Counted from the first letter of the stretch, positions 33,257-44,527 are shown. The stretch is 64,000 bases of DNA from Toxorhynchites rutilus septentrionalis (GCF_029784135.1 NC_073746.1:258330994-258394993); one strand, 5' to 3'. The notes: generated by a model not told the origin, from the sequence alone. Numbers and translations: made by a program.

Positions 33257-34814
33257 CAAGAGAGATAATCATTGCAAGGAGGGGCCATGTTTGCATCAAT
33301 TGTTGCAAAATTGTCTTTAATACTGGAAGCATTGAAATGACAATGGTTCTGATGGAGTCGGAAACGTTAAAACACTTGAAGATTTGATCCAAAAGGTCAG
33401 ACAACTTTATAAATCCCGATTGGGAAGTTGAGCTGGACGGAAAAATAGGGACAGTTGGGGTTTTTGATGTCCCCTCGAGTGCTGGGTCGTTCGAAGGTGA
33501 ACTATTCCCACGGAAGCCAGGAGGAACCTGATTTTGCTTGTCCGCTGCACTCGTTTTTTTAGGCAAGCTAACAGGGGATATCACCGGAGGGACTTGTGAT
33601 TGAATTTTGGGAGTGGTCACATTTTTGCGCCGGGGATTCCCTTGGGAAATAAACGGTGTACCCCCGTGAGCTGTGTCCGCTTCCATTTCGTCAACTGGCA
33701 ACGTGGAAAAGATATTGTGTGAGGAGATTGGATGTTGTTGTTGTTGGGCCTGTGGAGAAGCGCCCTTTAAAATTTCCGCAAAAGTGCGTTTCGAGCGTTC
33801 CTTTAAAGAGCGCTTCTGTTTCTCCCAGCGACTCTTGTAATTTTCACAAGCTGAGAGCTCATGTGGGGTCCCCCCGCAATATGGACACTTATGCTCAGTC
33901 GCACTGCAGGATTTGCCCACATGTTGCTCTCCGCAAGTGGCACAGCGCTCCTTGTTGGCGCAGTAGTCTGCTGTGTGACCAACTGACTTGCATTTGTTGC
34001 AAGTCATGGGCTTTGGCACGAAGAGACGCAGCGGAAGCCTCAATTTGTCCACCATAACGTAGTCAGGGAGGGCGGAACCAGCAAAAGTTACTCGAAACGA
34101 GTCGGACGGCGTGAATTTTGTTTTTCCCTCTTCCTGGGACACTTTTCCTAATTGATGGCAGTCCAAAATTTTAACTTTCGTCAAAGGGAGCTTTTTAAAT
34201 CTGCCATCTCCCTCTTTTATTAATGCGCTCGTCAGACCCGTTTCTGTGATCACCCCCGAAATTTCTACGTTATGGCAGGGCACATAGACGCGATATTCTA
34301 GTACGAACCTATTGTCGACAACAATCTCGTTAGCTTGCTTCCGATCAGCCACGACAACACGCAGTTTGTTCGGTCGAACCTTTCTAATTTCGACCACGGA
34401 GGAATAATTTTTTGTCAGATCTTTCATGATCTGAATGACGTTGAGCGATTTCCCGTTGGGTTTTGGCCGGAAGAAAACAACCCATGGGCCAGATCCAGAT
34501 GCATCTTCTGGATAGACCTTGACACGCGGAGAGGGGACAACTGAGGGGGAGGACGAGGTCGATTGTTGAGCGGGAGCGGGAACAGTTGGGCTGGGAGGCA
34601 AGTTCGGGAGATAATCGGAAGCGGGAGCGGGAGATTGAGGGGGCGAAGTGGAAAAGTTTGCCAATTTTCTTGAAGGGGGCTTGTTGAGGTTGATTAACTC
34701 TTCCTCTGAAAAGACATCGTCTGAGGGGGGAACGCGTTTAAGCGACTTCCCAGTAGTTAGTGAGGAGGAAACATCAGATTCAATGTCCATATCAAGAGGA
34801 TCGCACTCTGCCAT
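33249..34814 (-). CDS. I-clade LINE ORF1: gag-like nucleic-acid-binding protein
   Basis: 521 residues from ATG 34814 (MAECDPLDMDIESDVSS) to TAA 33249. A Ser/Pro-rich N-terminus (APASDYLPNLPPSPTVPAPA) precedes an RNA-binding region (GPWVVFFRPKPNGKSLNVIQ, RKVRPNKLRVVVADRKQAN). Three CCHC knuckles follow: CNKCKSVGHTADYC, CATCGEQHVGKSC and CPYCGGTPHELSAC. Next comes a basic stretch KRSLKERSKRTFAEILKG. The protein packages the LINE RNA (family knowledge). The frame is uninterrupted and overlaps ORF2 by 8 nt. Confidence 0.95.
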   Translation of the reverse strand: MAECDPLDMDIESDVSSSLTTGKSLKRVPPSDDVFSEEELINLNKPPSRKLANFSTSPPQSPAPASDYLPNLPPSPTVPAPAQQSTSSSPSVVPSPRVKVYPEDASGSGPWVVFFRPKPNGKSLNVIQIMKDLTKNYSSVVEIRKVRPNKLRVVVADRKQANEIVVDNRFVLEYRVYVPCHNVEISGVITETGLTSALIKEGDGRFKKLPLTKVKILDCHQLGKVSQEEGKTKFTPSDSFRVTFAGSALPDYVMVDKLRLPLRLFVPKPMTCNKCKSVGHTADYCANKERCATCGEQHVGKSCSATEHKCPYCGGTPHELSACENYKSRWEKQKRSLKERSKRTFAEILKGASPQAQQQQHPISSHNIFSTLPVDEMEADTAHGGTPFISQGNPRRKNVTTPKIQSQVPPVISPVSLPKKTSAADKQNQVPPGFRGNSSPSNDPALEGTSKTPTVPIFPSSSTSQSGFIKLSDLLDQIFKCFNVSDSIRTIVISMLPVLKTILQQLMQTWPLLAMIISLDV

Positions 34815-35199
34815 TATGGCAGATATACAATTATACTTTTTCTTTTTTTTTTTAATTCCTTAACCTAATATATATATAAACTAAAATACTTGAAGCGCAC
34901 GGTGCGGATGATTTGTAACGGTGCTCCAATCGAACCACGTGATGATCGCTTGGCACAACAGCAATGGTGTATCGCACCACAATACGATGACGAGGAACGG
35001 CACACGATCACAGCGCCCGCAGTGGAGGACTTCTCCCTCCCGCTGGTTGTGATTACTTATCACTTCACTCTCGCAATAAAGAAAACACCGTTAGAGCGAC
35101 ACAATCACTTCAGCGAAACCGATAACGGTATTGTTCCAACACAATAACGGACACGAACAACTTTGCGTCCGGCGGCTTCGGACTGCGCGAGCTGACTCA
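34815..35199 (-). promoter_or_regulatory. 5' UTR and internal promoter region of the I LINE
   Basis: 385 bp upstream of ORF1, starting TGAGTCAGCTCGCGCAGTCC on the minus strand. It is GC-richer than its surroundings at the 5' edge (GAAGCCGCCGGACGC). Full-length I elements carry an internal Pol II promoter here; that is family knowledge, and no experimentally known motif was identified. Confidence 0.5.
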
Positions 35200-35404
35200 A
35201 GTTAGTTTAATGATATATATTATTTTATTCAATATAAAAAATTGTTATGTAGTGCCGAAATCGATTGACGCAAAAATTTCATCAATCCATCATGAAATGA
35301 CTGAGCAATAAGCGTTTGAAATTGGACAATTTTCGCGATGTGCTCGATTCTCGATTTTCAATTTGTACCCCAATATGTTCCCGAAAGACGTAATCCTACG
35401 TCAA
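35200..35404 (-). repeat. B-family copy B1, 5' part, with right target duplication
   Basis: It resumes after the I LINE with the duplicated AGTTAGTTTAAT and continues to the 5' terminus CGTAATCCTACGTCAA at 35404. It matches 44.53-44.72 kb of copy B2 in reverse complement throughout, including GATGTGCTCGATTCTCGATT. Confidence 0.85.
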
Positions 35405-35480
35405 AAAAAGGCAAACTTTCATTCGGCATCGGACTGTTGAGCAATCCAGTTCACTTTGCTTTCGCTGCGCTTCGATCTAA

Positions 35481-35814
35481 AGGCTCGTCCACATTATACC
35501 GAATGATGCCGAACGGCCTGTACCAGGCGGCATATTCGGTTCGTGATGTAATGTGGACGCCCCACCGGGTGCACGAAGCCGAAGTTCCATTGGATGCACG
35601 AAGCCGTCACGAACACACGAAGCACAATGTCGTCAACGCTAATTTACTTTGTTTTGTTTTGGTTCGACTTTCACGAACCGGACCCACTTGTTTCGGGTTG
35701 GGTTCGGTTTGATTCGAGTCGGTTTTCGGCACGTCAGCAAGCCCGGGCGGTACGTCCACATTTAGTCGACTTTACCGGGCGGCCAAGGCCGATTGGCGTA
35801 ATGCGGACGCGTCT
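35481..35814. mobile_element. PIF/Harbinger-like MITE with exact empty site
   Basis: A 334-bp insertion in A3. The ends are AGGCTCGTCCACATTA and, inverted, TAATGCGGACGCGTCT (13 of 16 match). TAA is duplicated (35478-35480 and 35815-35817). The sister copy A4 has the unoccupied sequence CTTCGATCTAAGATTGGACC. A 3-bp TAA duplication is the PIF/Harbinger signature. The interior is GC-rich, repeats GTCCACATT-like motifs and does not encode a transposase. Confidence 0.85.
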
Positions 35815-35942
35815 TAAGATTGGACCCCATCAGTGGTAATCCAACTTGGATATCGTTGTTTGCTTTTTTTGTTCGTTATTCGTTATTCGAATCGCGTGTT
35901 TTTCTTCTCGCGTCATAAATTGAACGCTTCGCGTAGTGTGTG

Positions 35943-36257
35943 ATGAGCAAGAAGAAGAGGAAGACAGGCTCGAGCACTGCAAAAAACGAATGCATTGCCA
36001 GGGGCAATGAAATTTCGAGAAAAGCGTCATCTAATGATGCACGCGATGTTGGTGCAGCGAAAAGCGCTCGCACTGAACCGAGCCTTCACGAGTGTGACAC
36101 CGCATCGAACAACAGCGAAGTAGGCGATTTCGGCGCGTCGGTCGAAAATGTAAACGCCCAGGCAGCAACCAAAATCAAGCTTCCCCCGCTGGTGGTGAAG
36201 GCGGTCGCTCTTGACAAACTCATCAGCGAATTCACATCGATGGGTGTTACAGCATAG
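35943..36257 (+). pseudogene. LINE ORF1 N-terminal fragment carried by A3
   Basis: 104 codons from ATG 35943 (MSKKKRKTGSSTAKNECIAR) to TAG 36255. The C-terminal part, KIKLPPLVVKAVALDKLISE then FTSMGVTA, resembles the segment before the RNA-binding/zinc-finger region in jockey/X-type LINE ORF1 proteins (PPLVVKNV...L...GV.AEYK). In A4 the reading continues to EYKLCGII before random sequence. The remainder of a LINE is absent, so this is a captured or leftover 5' piece rather than a functional protein. Confidence 0.5.
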
Positions 36258-37407
36258 TACAAGCTGTGTGGCATAATTCAGTCTTTTTCCAAGCAGTTAA
36301 CATTGTTTATTTTCCGTCTTCATAAGGGCTTCGTTGGTGCCTTTGAGAATAAATCAATGCATTAAACTGACGTTATGGCGAAGCAAACGTTAAGGTTATG
36401 CACCAAAAAATTATTTAGGAATACCAAGCATCTTGAATGTCTTACTGGAATGTTATAAGTTATTTGGGTTCGCGTGCCAGTCGCAAAACTGCCTTCAACT
36501 AGGATTGCATTTGCGCTAATATTGATCATAATGAAGCATTGCTACTGTTTTCGAGGTTATTGATATTAACAAGAAGAGTTTATTTCGCTTGTTTAGTCAC
36601 CAACAAAGTAAATTTCGTTCTGGAGTTTTGTATGTGATTAGGTTTCGCTTGCTAGTAGCAAAACTTCCTCCACTAAGGGTTACAGCTGCTTCTCTCGAGC
36701 ATGAGAGAGTAATGCAACTTTTTTTGAGGCCAGTAATATTAACAGAAGCGTTTTTTTTAGAATAGCGCAAAATGATGAGAAGTGTTTATATTCCTAGTAG
36801 TTTCAAGCCACCAATGTATGGCTCTGTATGCATACTATGGCAAACACTTATTTGGCGCTTGGTTTACGTTGTACGAACGATGCCTAGAGGTGCGATTCCT
36901 TTGAGGCAATACTAAATAACATGTAGCATGATATTTGATACTTGCAAGTGATATCATTGTTGTTGTTTCCATGCGGTGCCAAAGATATATTGATGTAGAG
37001 ATGAGATGTGGAATAATGGTGCTGGTGTAACATGTATATAATCGACTGTTGCCGAGTCTATGTCAATTGCGAAAAAGGTCACTGGAATAGCGTTCGAGGT
37101 AAATTTTCAATGCATTGACATGAAATAAATTGCGACATACGATCAGCTAGTGTATTGTTTAATGAGGGCAAGAATGAATCATCAATCAATTATTGTCAAC
37201 TGATTCTACAATGAAAAAAAAACTATTTCAGAGATTATTCTACTAAGCAGTTGTTTCGAAAATTTCACAGCATAATAGAATAATATCCGAAGGTATAAAC
37301 AAGCGACTTATATAAAATAACAGCGTAATTCTACGTCAACAATGCGGTCGTATCTTGGACACAACCTCCTATAATTTTTTTTATTGCAATCCGTAAATAG
37401 TCCTCTT

Positions 37408-39483
37408 TTGACGTAGAACTACGTCTTTCATTAAGGGTGTCAAATCAGAAAACAGGTCAAGTTTTTATGAAATAAAGTTAACGTTAATAACTATTTTTGC
37501 CGCGAACGGATTTTGGCGATTTACATACTAAACGAATCGGAAATTCCGTAAGATTTGTTTAATATGCCATACAATAGAATCCCCTGGTTAGTAAATGGTT
37601 AAAATTCATGAAAACTTTAAGTGTTTCTATTTTCCCATACATTTGTTCTGTCCATTTGAGTGCTTTCCCGAACAGAGCTATCAATAACGAGCAACTTATC
37701 GACGACCAACGGAGGGGAAATCGTAGGATTTAAAGTCTCCTTGAACAAAGGAAAAGAAGAAAAATGAAGGGGAATACTTGCCTAGAGTATAAACAGTGGA
37801 TCTCGCTGAGGCAAACTAGTATAGAGGCGAATGAACTGCAAAGTTTAAAGCCTCTTAAAAACAAAGAAAGAAGAAGAAGGCAAACTTTCATTCGGCATCG
37901 GACTGTTGAGTAATCCAGTTCACTTTGCTTTCGCTGCGCTTCGATCTAAGATTGGACCCCACCAGTGGTAATCCAACTTGGAAATCGTCGTTTGATTTTT
38001 CTGTTCGTTTTTCGCGTTATTCGTATCGTGTGTTCTTCTTTCCGCGTCATAAATTGGATGCTTCGCGTAGTGTGCGATGAGCAAGAAGAAGAGGAAGACA
38101 GGCTCGAGCCCTGCAAAAAACGAACGCATTGCCAGGGTCAATAAAATTTCGAGGTAAACGTCATCTAATGATGCACGCGGTGTTGGTGCAGTGAAAAGCG
38201 CTCGCACTGAACCGAGCCTTCGCGAATGTGACACCGCACCGAACAACAGCGAAGTAGGCTATTTCGGCGCGTCGGTCGAAAATGTAAACGCCCAGGCAGC
38301 AACCAAAATCAAGCTCCCCCCGCTGGTGGTGAGGGCGGTCGCTCTTGACAGACTCATCAGCGAATTCGCATCGATGGGTGTTACAGCAGAGTACAAGCTG
38401 TGTGGCATAATTCAGTCTTTTTTCCAAGCAGTTAACATTGTTTGTTTTCCGTCTTCATAAGGGCTTCGTTGGTGCCTTTGAGAATGCATCGATGCATTAA
38501 ACTGACGTTATGGAGAAGTAGACGTTGAGGTTGTGCACCAAAAAATTATTTGGGAATACCAAGCATCTTGAATGTCTTACTGGAATAAGTTATTTGGGTT
38601 CGCGTGCCAGTCGCAAAACTGTCTTCAACTAGGATTGCATTTGCGCTAATATTGATCATTATGAAGCATTGCTACTGTTTTCGAGGTTGTTATTAACAAA
38701 AAGAGTTTATTTCTCTTGTTTAGTCATCAAGAAAGTAAATGTTCTGGAATTTCGTATGTGATTAGGTTTTGTTTGCCAGTAGCAAAACATCCTCCACTAA
38801 GGGTTACAGCTGCGCTTTTCTCGAGCATGAGAGAGTAATGCAACTTTTTTTGAGGCCAGTAATATTAACAGAAGCATTTATTATGAGAATAGCGCAAAAT
38901 GATGAGAAATGTTTATATTGCTAGTAGTTTCAAGCCACCAATGTATGGCTCTGTATGCATGCTATGCTGAACGCTTGTTTGGCGCTTGGTTCACGCTTAG
39001 TTTGTACGAACGAGGTGCGATTCCTTTGAGGCAATACTAAATAACATGTAGCATGATATTTAATACTTGCAAGTGTTGTCATTGTTGTTGTTTACATGCG
39101 GTGCCAAAGATATATTGATGTAGTTATGAGATATGGAATAATGGTGCTGGTTCAACATGTATATAATCGACTGTAGCCGAGTCTATGTCAATTTCGAAAA
39201 AGGCCACCGGAATAGCCTTCGAGGTAAATTTTCAATGCATTGACATGAAATAAATTGCGACATACGATTGTTTTGCGAAGGAATGAATGAATCATCAATC
39301 AATTATCGTCAATTGATTCTACAATGAAAAAATCATTTCAGAGATTATTCTACTAAGCAGTTGTTTCTAAACTTTCACAGCATTATAGAATAATGTCCGA
39401 AGGTATAAACAAGCGACTTATATAAAATAACAGCGTAGTTCTACGTCAACAATGCGGTTGTATCTTGGACACAACCTCCTATA
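37408..39483 (+). repeat. A-family copy A4, full length
   Basis: It starts at TTGACGTAGAACTACGTC, only about 34 bp after the end of A3, and ends with CGTAGTTCTACGTCAACAAT, GCGGTTGTATCTTGGACACA, ACCTCCTATA before a T tract. Length is 2.08 kb. The 15-bp inverted repeat TTGACGTAGAACTAC lies at the 5' end and, internally to the hairpin, near the 3' end. A jockey-like ORF1 piece is at 38077 (broken by TAA at 38155) and continues in another frame at 38191-38460. Confidence 0.88.
38077..38460 (+). pseudogene. LINE ORF1 N-terminal fragment carried by A4
   Basis: ATG 38077 gives MSKKKRKTGSSPAKNERIAR, then a TAA at 38155 after ISR. The A3 copy reads AAG there. A frame change follows, then KSARTEPSLRECDTAPNNSE and KIKLPPLVVRAVALDRLISE, ending in FPSS*. 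Homologous to 35943-36257. Both copies are broken differently. Confidence 0.5.
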
Positions 39484-40770
39484 TTTTTTTTTAATTTCAT
39501 ACGTTTTTAGTCTGATCTATTACATCAAAATTCGACCATACGGTTAAAGAATTTTGAACGAAAGTGCGAACATGCACTTCTAGTTGCTAATTTTATCATA
39601 TTACTACGGACGTTATTAGTGATAGTCGACTGTCACATATTATGTTTTCAGTAGACCTTATTAACATATTTAACCGATTCATCATCAACTCGCAACAGCA
39701 ACTTAAACATCGAATTCGGAGGTGCGGAAATTTCAACTGAACACGAACACTTCCAAATAAAAGTTCAAAGTGGAAGATAGATCTTGTAGCTAGATACTAG
39801 ATACTGTCTCGTCATCATAAATATAGGATCCCATTAAATGAATAGTACAAATGAAAGGGTTTTTGCTATCAAGTGCACCCGCCTAATGTAGAAAATTTGA
39901 CGAAGCGTTGGAATGATGTAGATTGATAGCTATGAAGATCGACCTAATTCAATCAACGAATCAGGCGAAATGTTATTTGGATGGCTACTTCGAATGCGAA
40001 ATTCAGTGTGTTCTCCGTACGATCTTACTGGTTCAGATCAATCATGTAGGAAAATCTTGATTCGGCATAGAAGAATAGGAAATCCTCAGCACCAATGGTC
40101 CAGCGTTCAATCACTCGTGATCCATTATTTAGATGGACGAAAATTTCTTGCACCTGAATCTGTCAATTGATTACCGTATATTGCGCCCCATACCCAAAAC
40201 ACTGAAGTTTCTATTTCCTATCTCGAATCCAATTCAACCCCTGAACATGTCGCCCTACTCAAATCTCATTTTACCGTACACCGCAGCCGTAACAAAATCA
40301 CCCCACAAATCGAATTATATTCGCGCGCTCATGAAGGGGGCGTGTCGATTAGGTTTGCAATCCAATAGAAGATGGGCGTTGCTGCAATTCATCATCATTC
40401 CCCTTCTGTCGGATGCCATCATCGCACTCGTCACCTTATCCGGGAGGAGAAGAAGACGGGATTCAATCCACACCGTTGATTGAACATAATCTGATCGACG
40501 GAATGTGGTCTTTTTTGCAACTTCCGGTACCTGAACGATTGCTACCGGTACCAAATGGCAGGCAGTTTGGCTGCAGACGTCTGCCGATGCTTCTGTACAT
40601 ATATTGATATACATCCTGTTTGAAGGATGTTAGGCGAAAGTGCAATATAATGGGTACGAAATATTTCAATTTACAGGGATGCTCAATCAGATAAAAAGTT
40701 TTATCTTTGCGCATCTTATGAAAAAATGGAAGAACACAAAATTGATACCGTTGTGCGGTATATGATAGTT
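39484..40770. other. No gene seen
   Basis: AT-rich to moderate composition. Open frames near 40.13-40.60 kb overlap on both strands and have no motifs; I see no supported gene. Confidence 0.45.
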
Positions 40771-41160
40771 TTGACGTAGGACTACGTCTTTCATTTTACA
40801 TGCGGGGTGTAAGTTCAAAGTTCCGAGAACGAGAGCGTTACATTGGAAGAACAAGATTTTGAGCGTCATACCTTTTTGCCGGATGAACGGAGTGGTATGA
40901 TAATCACTTCAGTCGGAGGATAAAATGTGTACGAGTTATATGCTTGTTATTTATTAATCTAAGAATTTGTATCACTAGCTCAGAAATTGCTTTGAAAGAA
41001 AACTTATTGACGCATGGGGAAATCGTCGTAGCAGATACATGCAAGCTACGAGTACTTTTTTACTCGCATGCATTTGTAGAGATCGGAACATGCGTTCCCG
41101 AACACGGACGCAAAATTAAGCCGCCTCGGTTCTTTTCAGGACCATCAACAAGTTCAAAGT
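40771..41160 (+). repeat. A/B-family 5' end with one internal repeat unit
   Basis: It starts with TTGACGTAGGACTACGTCTT at 40771 and later has a diverged version of the ~100-bp internal unit at 41.01-41.11 kb (GGGGAAATCGTCGTAGCAGA, GAACATGCGTTCCCGAACAC). No 3' hairpin was found before the next copy at 41.66 kb. Confidence 0.6.
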
Positions 41161-41660
41161 CATGAGTATCCCTGTGTAAAGAAATTCATACTTATACTCA
41201 TCCACTCACATTCAAACAAATGATTACCAATTCTGCGGTAGTTCTTGCGGTATAACCAAATTCTAGCATTTTTTCAAAATCGTTTTACTCTAACATGTTG
41301 GACAATGTTTTTAAATGTACCGTCGATAGGGGTGAAAATGGGTTATGGGGGTGAAATTGGGTCAAAAATGGAAAAAGATACTATTAGTAATATCTTTACA
41401 AATTTTGCGAATATTTTTGAAAGCTGTGATCCGTTTAATACGAGACATATTTCCACAACTTCCAATGCATAATACTTAACATTAGTACAAATAGCTATTA
41501 TTTAATACTTCATCAAAGATTGATGTGTAAATAGCCAGCAAATAACACCTCAGAAAAAATCTCATGCTCAGCATTATACAGAACAACTAATATTGTAAAT
41601 ATTGGATAGAATTATTCTTTAAACCTTGCCAGATGAGTCATTACTGATTTTGAACATCAA

Positions 41661-42674
41661 ATTAGAACTACGTCTTTCAGGAAGGGTGTCAAATCAGAAA
41701 ACAGGTCACGTTTTTATGAATTAAAGTTAACGTTGATAACTATTTTCACTGTGTGAATTCTCATAATTTACATACCAATCTAATCGAAAATTCTTTAGGA
41801 TTTGTTTGATATGCTATACAGTATAATTCGCTGATCTATAAACGGTTCAAATTCATAAAAACTGGAAGAACTTCCATTTTTCCCATACATTTGTTCTACC
41901 GATTTGTGTGCTAACTCTACCCGTATTTCGAATGCTTATAACTCGAACATTTCTGAACAGATCGGAAAGATGTTTGCATCAATTGATAGGAAATATTTCT
42001 ATGCGTCTATAACAATAAATAAAATGTTATTTTTCGTGAGAAGAACGATTGAATAACTGTTAAATGTCAAGCGTTGTCTAAACGCCATAACTGCCAAGTT
42101 TTGATTGGCCCGATTTACGGTTTCCCCTACACAGACTTCAAAATCGATGTACCTGTGGAAATCCGCTTTGCGAATATACATGCAAGTCGGGGATATTTTT
42201 GTTACCACCGAGATGTGTTTCCCTAACACGTACTTCAAAATCAATGTGGGGTATTTTTTGCGTTGAGTACTTTTGTGCTCGCTTGTCGTTGTGAAGACCG
42301 GAAAATGTTTCCCCAAAACGTACTTTTAAACTGAGAGGCCTGGGAAAATTGTCATTTCAGATACTAGAGGTGAATGAACTTTCGCGGTTCGAGAACTACG
42401 TAAACATGAGATGTGCAATAATTTCAGAGGGAAATGTAAAATACAATGATCGTTTGGTACTTCTTCCGTTCACATATTTTGGTAGTCCTAGGCATCATAT
42501 CAAACATAAAAGGACGTTCATCAAATTTATTTGTAACGAAGAACATAATCTGTTTAAAAAATTTCGATTCATTCTAAAATAATATTCGAAATGGTGAACA
42601 AGTAGATAGCATAATATAATTGAGTAGTTCTACGTCGAAAAATGCGGTCGTGTAATAGATACAACCCCTTACAA
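41661..42674 (+). repeat. A-family copy A5, short internal form
   Basis: It starts TTAGAACTACGTCTTTCAGG with the GGGTGTCAAATCAGAAAACA block and ends GTAGTTCTACGTCGAAAAAT, GCGGTCGTGTAATAGATACA, ACCCCTTACA before a T tract. The hairpin is partly degraded. Two diverged internal units similar to those in B2 lie at 42.15-42.32 kb (CGTACTTCAAAATCAATGTG). About 1.0 kb. Confidence 0.8.
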
Positions 42675-42764
42675 ATTTTTTTCCATTCGAATCTCAATAT
42701 TTTCGAAATAATCTCTCATTCACACTGAGTGGGGGTGAGAATGGGTCAAGCACAAAATTGAATT

Positions 42765-43150
42765 CCATGCCAAACCAATATAGGGATTGTCAGATTTTCA
42801 TGAAAATTGGTAGTTTAATCTCTTATGGTAAAATATTAGCCCCGTATTTTTTATCTTTTTCATCAGAGTGGCCATTTTCATTTTATGGTGGTCCGAAAAA
42901 TCAACTTTTTCCCCCTTTTCTCCAAAAACGACCTTTTTCAATAATTCATAACTTTTGAACTGCTGGACCGATATAGATGATCGATATATCAAATTAAAGC
43001 CAATGAGCTAGTTTTGTTTAAAAAATTACACTTGAAAAAAAACAGATTTGGTTTTCGTAATTAATGATTGTAATTGTTTTTCATATCTTACATGGTTTCG
43101 GTTCTAAGGCCATAATATTTTTTATATTTTTTCTGAGGTTTTTTTACATA
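42765..43150 (+). repeat. R-family repeat, plus copy
   Basis: CCATGCCAAACCAATATAGG, GGTAGTTTAATCTCTTATGG, ATTAGCCCCGTATTTTTTAT, AGTGGCCATTTTCATTTTAT, then GATGATCGATATATCAAATT and CATGGTTTCGGTTCTAAGGC. The same order recurs inverted at 48.28-48.84 kb. Non-coding. Confidence 0.75.
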
Positions 43151-43229
43151 ACATATCCGAATATCTGAGATGTGCTTTTTCGTTTTCGAGTGATTTTGCA
43201 AAGGTAACATGTTTTCAGTGTTCGTTCAA

Positions 43230-43545
43230 TATTCATATGCGACTGGAAAACATCTATGCGACTAGAATTCAATTTTGATGCACATGTGGTTTTTCATGTG
43301 GCTTCAAATTGGTATATCGATCATCTGAATTGGCCCGGTAGTTTAAAAGCTTTGAATTTAATAAAAGTCATTTTTAGAAAAAAAAGGGGAAAAATATATT
43401 TTGGGCAACCCTAAAATAGAAATGTTCACCCTAATGATAAAAAATACGGGTCTAATGTTTTGCGATAATGAACAGAACTACCACTTTTCACGAAAATCTG
43501 AGAACCACTATATCGGTTTGACATGGATTGCCTGTATATGAACAT
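43230..43545 (-). repeat. R-family repeat, minus copy facing the plus copy
   Basis: In reverse complement: CATGTCAAACCGATATAGTG, GTTCTCAGATTTTCGTGAAA, ATTAGACCCGTATTTTTTAT, then GGGCCAATTCAGATGATCGA. With 42.77-43.15 kb it forms a large imperfect foldback. Confidence 0.75.
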
Positions 43546-44527
43546 TTCCATCGCACTTCTGGGTGGATTGACACTATTTTCGTAACTGAAATAATCATTC
43601 AAGACACTTACATGTTGTTAAATTATCTTGAAATCATTGAAAAATTGATTTATAAACACAATTCTTAATAGAAAGTAATATTCGCTACCTTAACCTATTG
43701 TAGATATAAGGATTGAGATTGGGTCATTTTCCATTTAATCATAGTTAAGTGAAAAATTAATATTTTTCAACAATTCCTTGAACACTTATGAGTGTCCATC
43801 ATTAGAGAACATTTCTACGTAATTAGAATTGTGTTTTACTCTAATTTACGTTGGTTATTCAACAAAAAGTTCCAAAACTACCATTTTTTACCCTTTTTTC
43901 CATCGACGGTATTTAAAGTGTGTGTGTGTGCGATATTGGTGCAGAATATATGCTGAATTAATTGAGAAAAGATTTTTTTTGTCATGCTGAGATGAGGAAA
44001 TGTACTAATTCTGAAATCTGAAATACTGCGAAACATGCGAGACTTTTTTAGCATGCATTGATTCTAACACCTTGGCCACCCCTATCCGAAATCGCGACAA
44101 TAAGGGGATTGATTGGAATGGTGTCGAAAAAATCAACTATGGTTGGAGTGGCCTCGTCCGTTTTTTTTCTGTCCAAAACGCAGAAAAAATACATCTCATC
44201 ACGCCGCCGGAACCTTCAAATATCGAACAAGTGTGTCTGTGTGTGCATGTATTAGCGGACGTGTAAATGTGACGGGCTGCAAATTACAACGTTTATTTCG
44301 CAAATCATCTACAAACAGAGAAATTCGCGGCGTCATGGCTGAGCCCGTGGGGAATGATCAGCGTAGATTCGACGACTCTCTCTTTTGGCCGCTTCCAAAT
44401 GGCACCAAATTGGAGGCCGATGGCATAAAGGCGAAATGCACGAAACCGGAAGCATGAAACGATGAAAAATTGCGCCCCTTCTCAGTTTTTGGATCAACGT
44501 GTGGACGGTAAGTGTGGCGAGGATTTT

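Larger units (their letters stand above)
29176..35199 (-). mobile_element. I-clade LINE, full length with both ORFs open
   Basis: A 6.0-kb non-LTR retrotransposon on the minus strand. A 14-15 nt poly-T (polyA tail) is at the left and 12-bp target duplications are on both sides. The order is 5' UTR 35199-34815, ORF1 34814-33249, ORF2 33256-29573, and a 3' UTR of ~400 bp that includes a CATTCA-rich stretch near 29.39-29.45 kb. Three CCHC knuckles in ORF1 and endonuclease, RT and RNase H in ORF2 define the I clade; it resembles MosquI-type mosquito elements (inference). No stop or frameshift is seen in either ORF, so it is a candidate for an active or very recently active copy. Confidence 0.92.
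35405..37374 (+). repeat. A-family copy A3, 5' end missing
   Basis: Collinear with A4 from GGCAAACTTTCATTCGGCAT (35410; 37879 in A4) to the 3' end CGTAATTCTACGTCAACAAT, GCGGTCGTATCTTGGACACA, ACCTCCTATAA. The first ~470 bp present in A4 are absent because B1 abuts here. It carries a Harbinger-like MITE at 35481-35814 and an ORF1-like reading frame at 35943. The copies differ by scattered substitutions and small indels. Confidence 0.88.

Noticed and set aside
33656..34057. 133-codon plus-strand frame
   Set aside because: Antisense of LINE ORF1 through the zinc-knuckle region.
35338..35712. 124-codon plus frame beginning MCSILDFQFVPQYVPERRN, also seen at 44.33-44.59 kb on the other strand
   Set aside because: The shared part is the 5' end of the B-family repeat and the rest runs into the Harbinger-like MITE. 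Conservation reflects repeat copies, not a protein.
37408..39483. A-family as ordinary TIR DNA transposon
   Set aside because: The inverted motif near the 3' end is internal to a conserved hairpin segment and no target duplication could be found at the edges, which fits Helentron-type ends better than cut-and-paste TIRs.
40133..40714. Overlapping plus and minus frames of 83-116 codons
   Set aside because: Frames on both strands overlap the same segment, with no motif, splice context or repeat homology supporting either.
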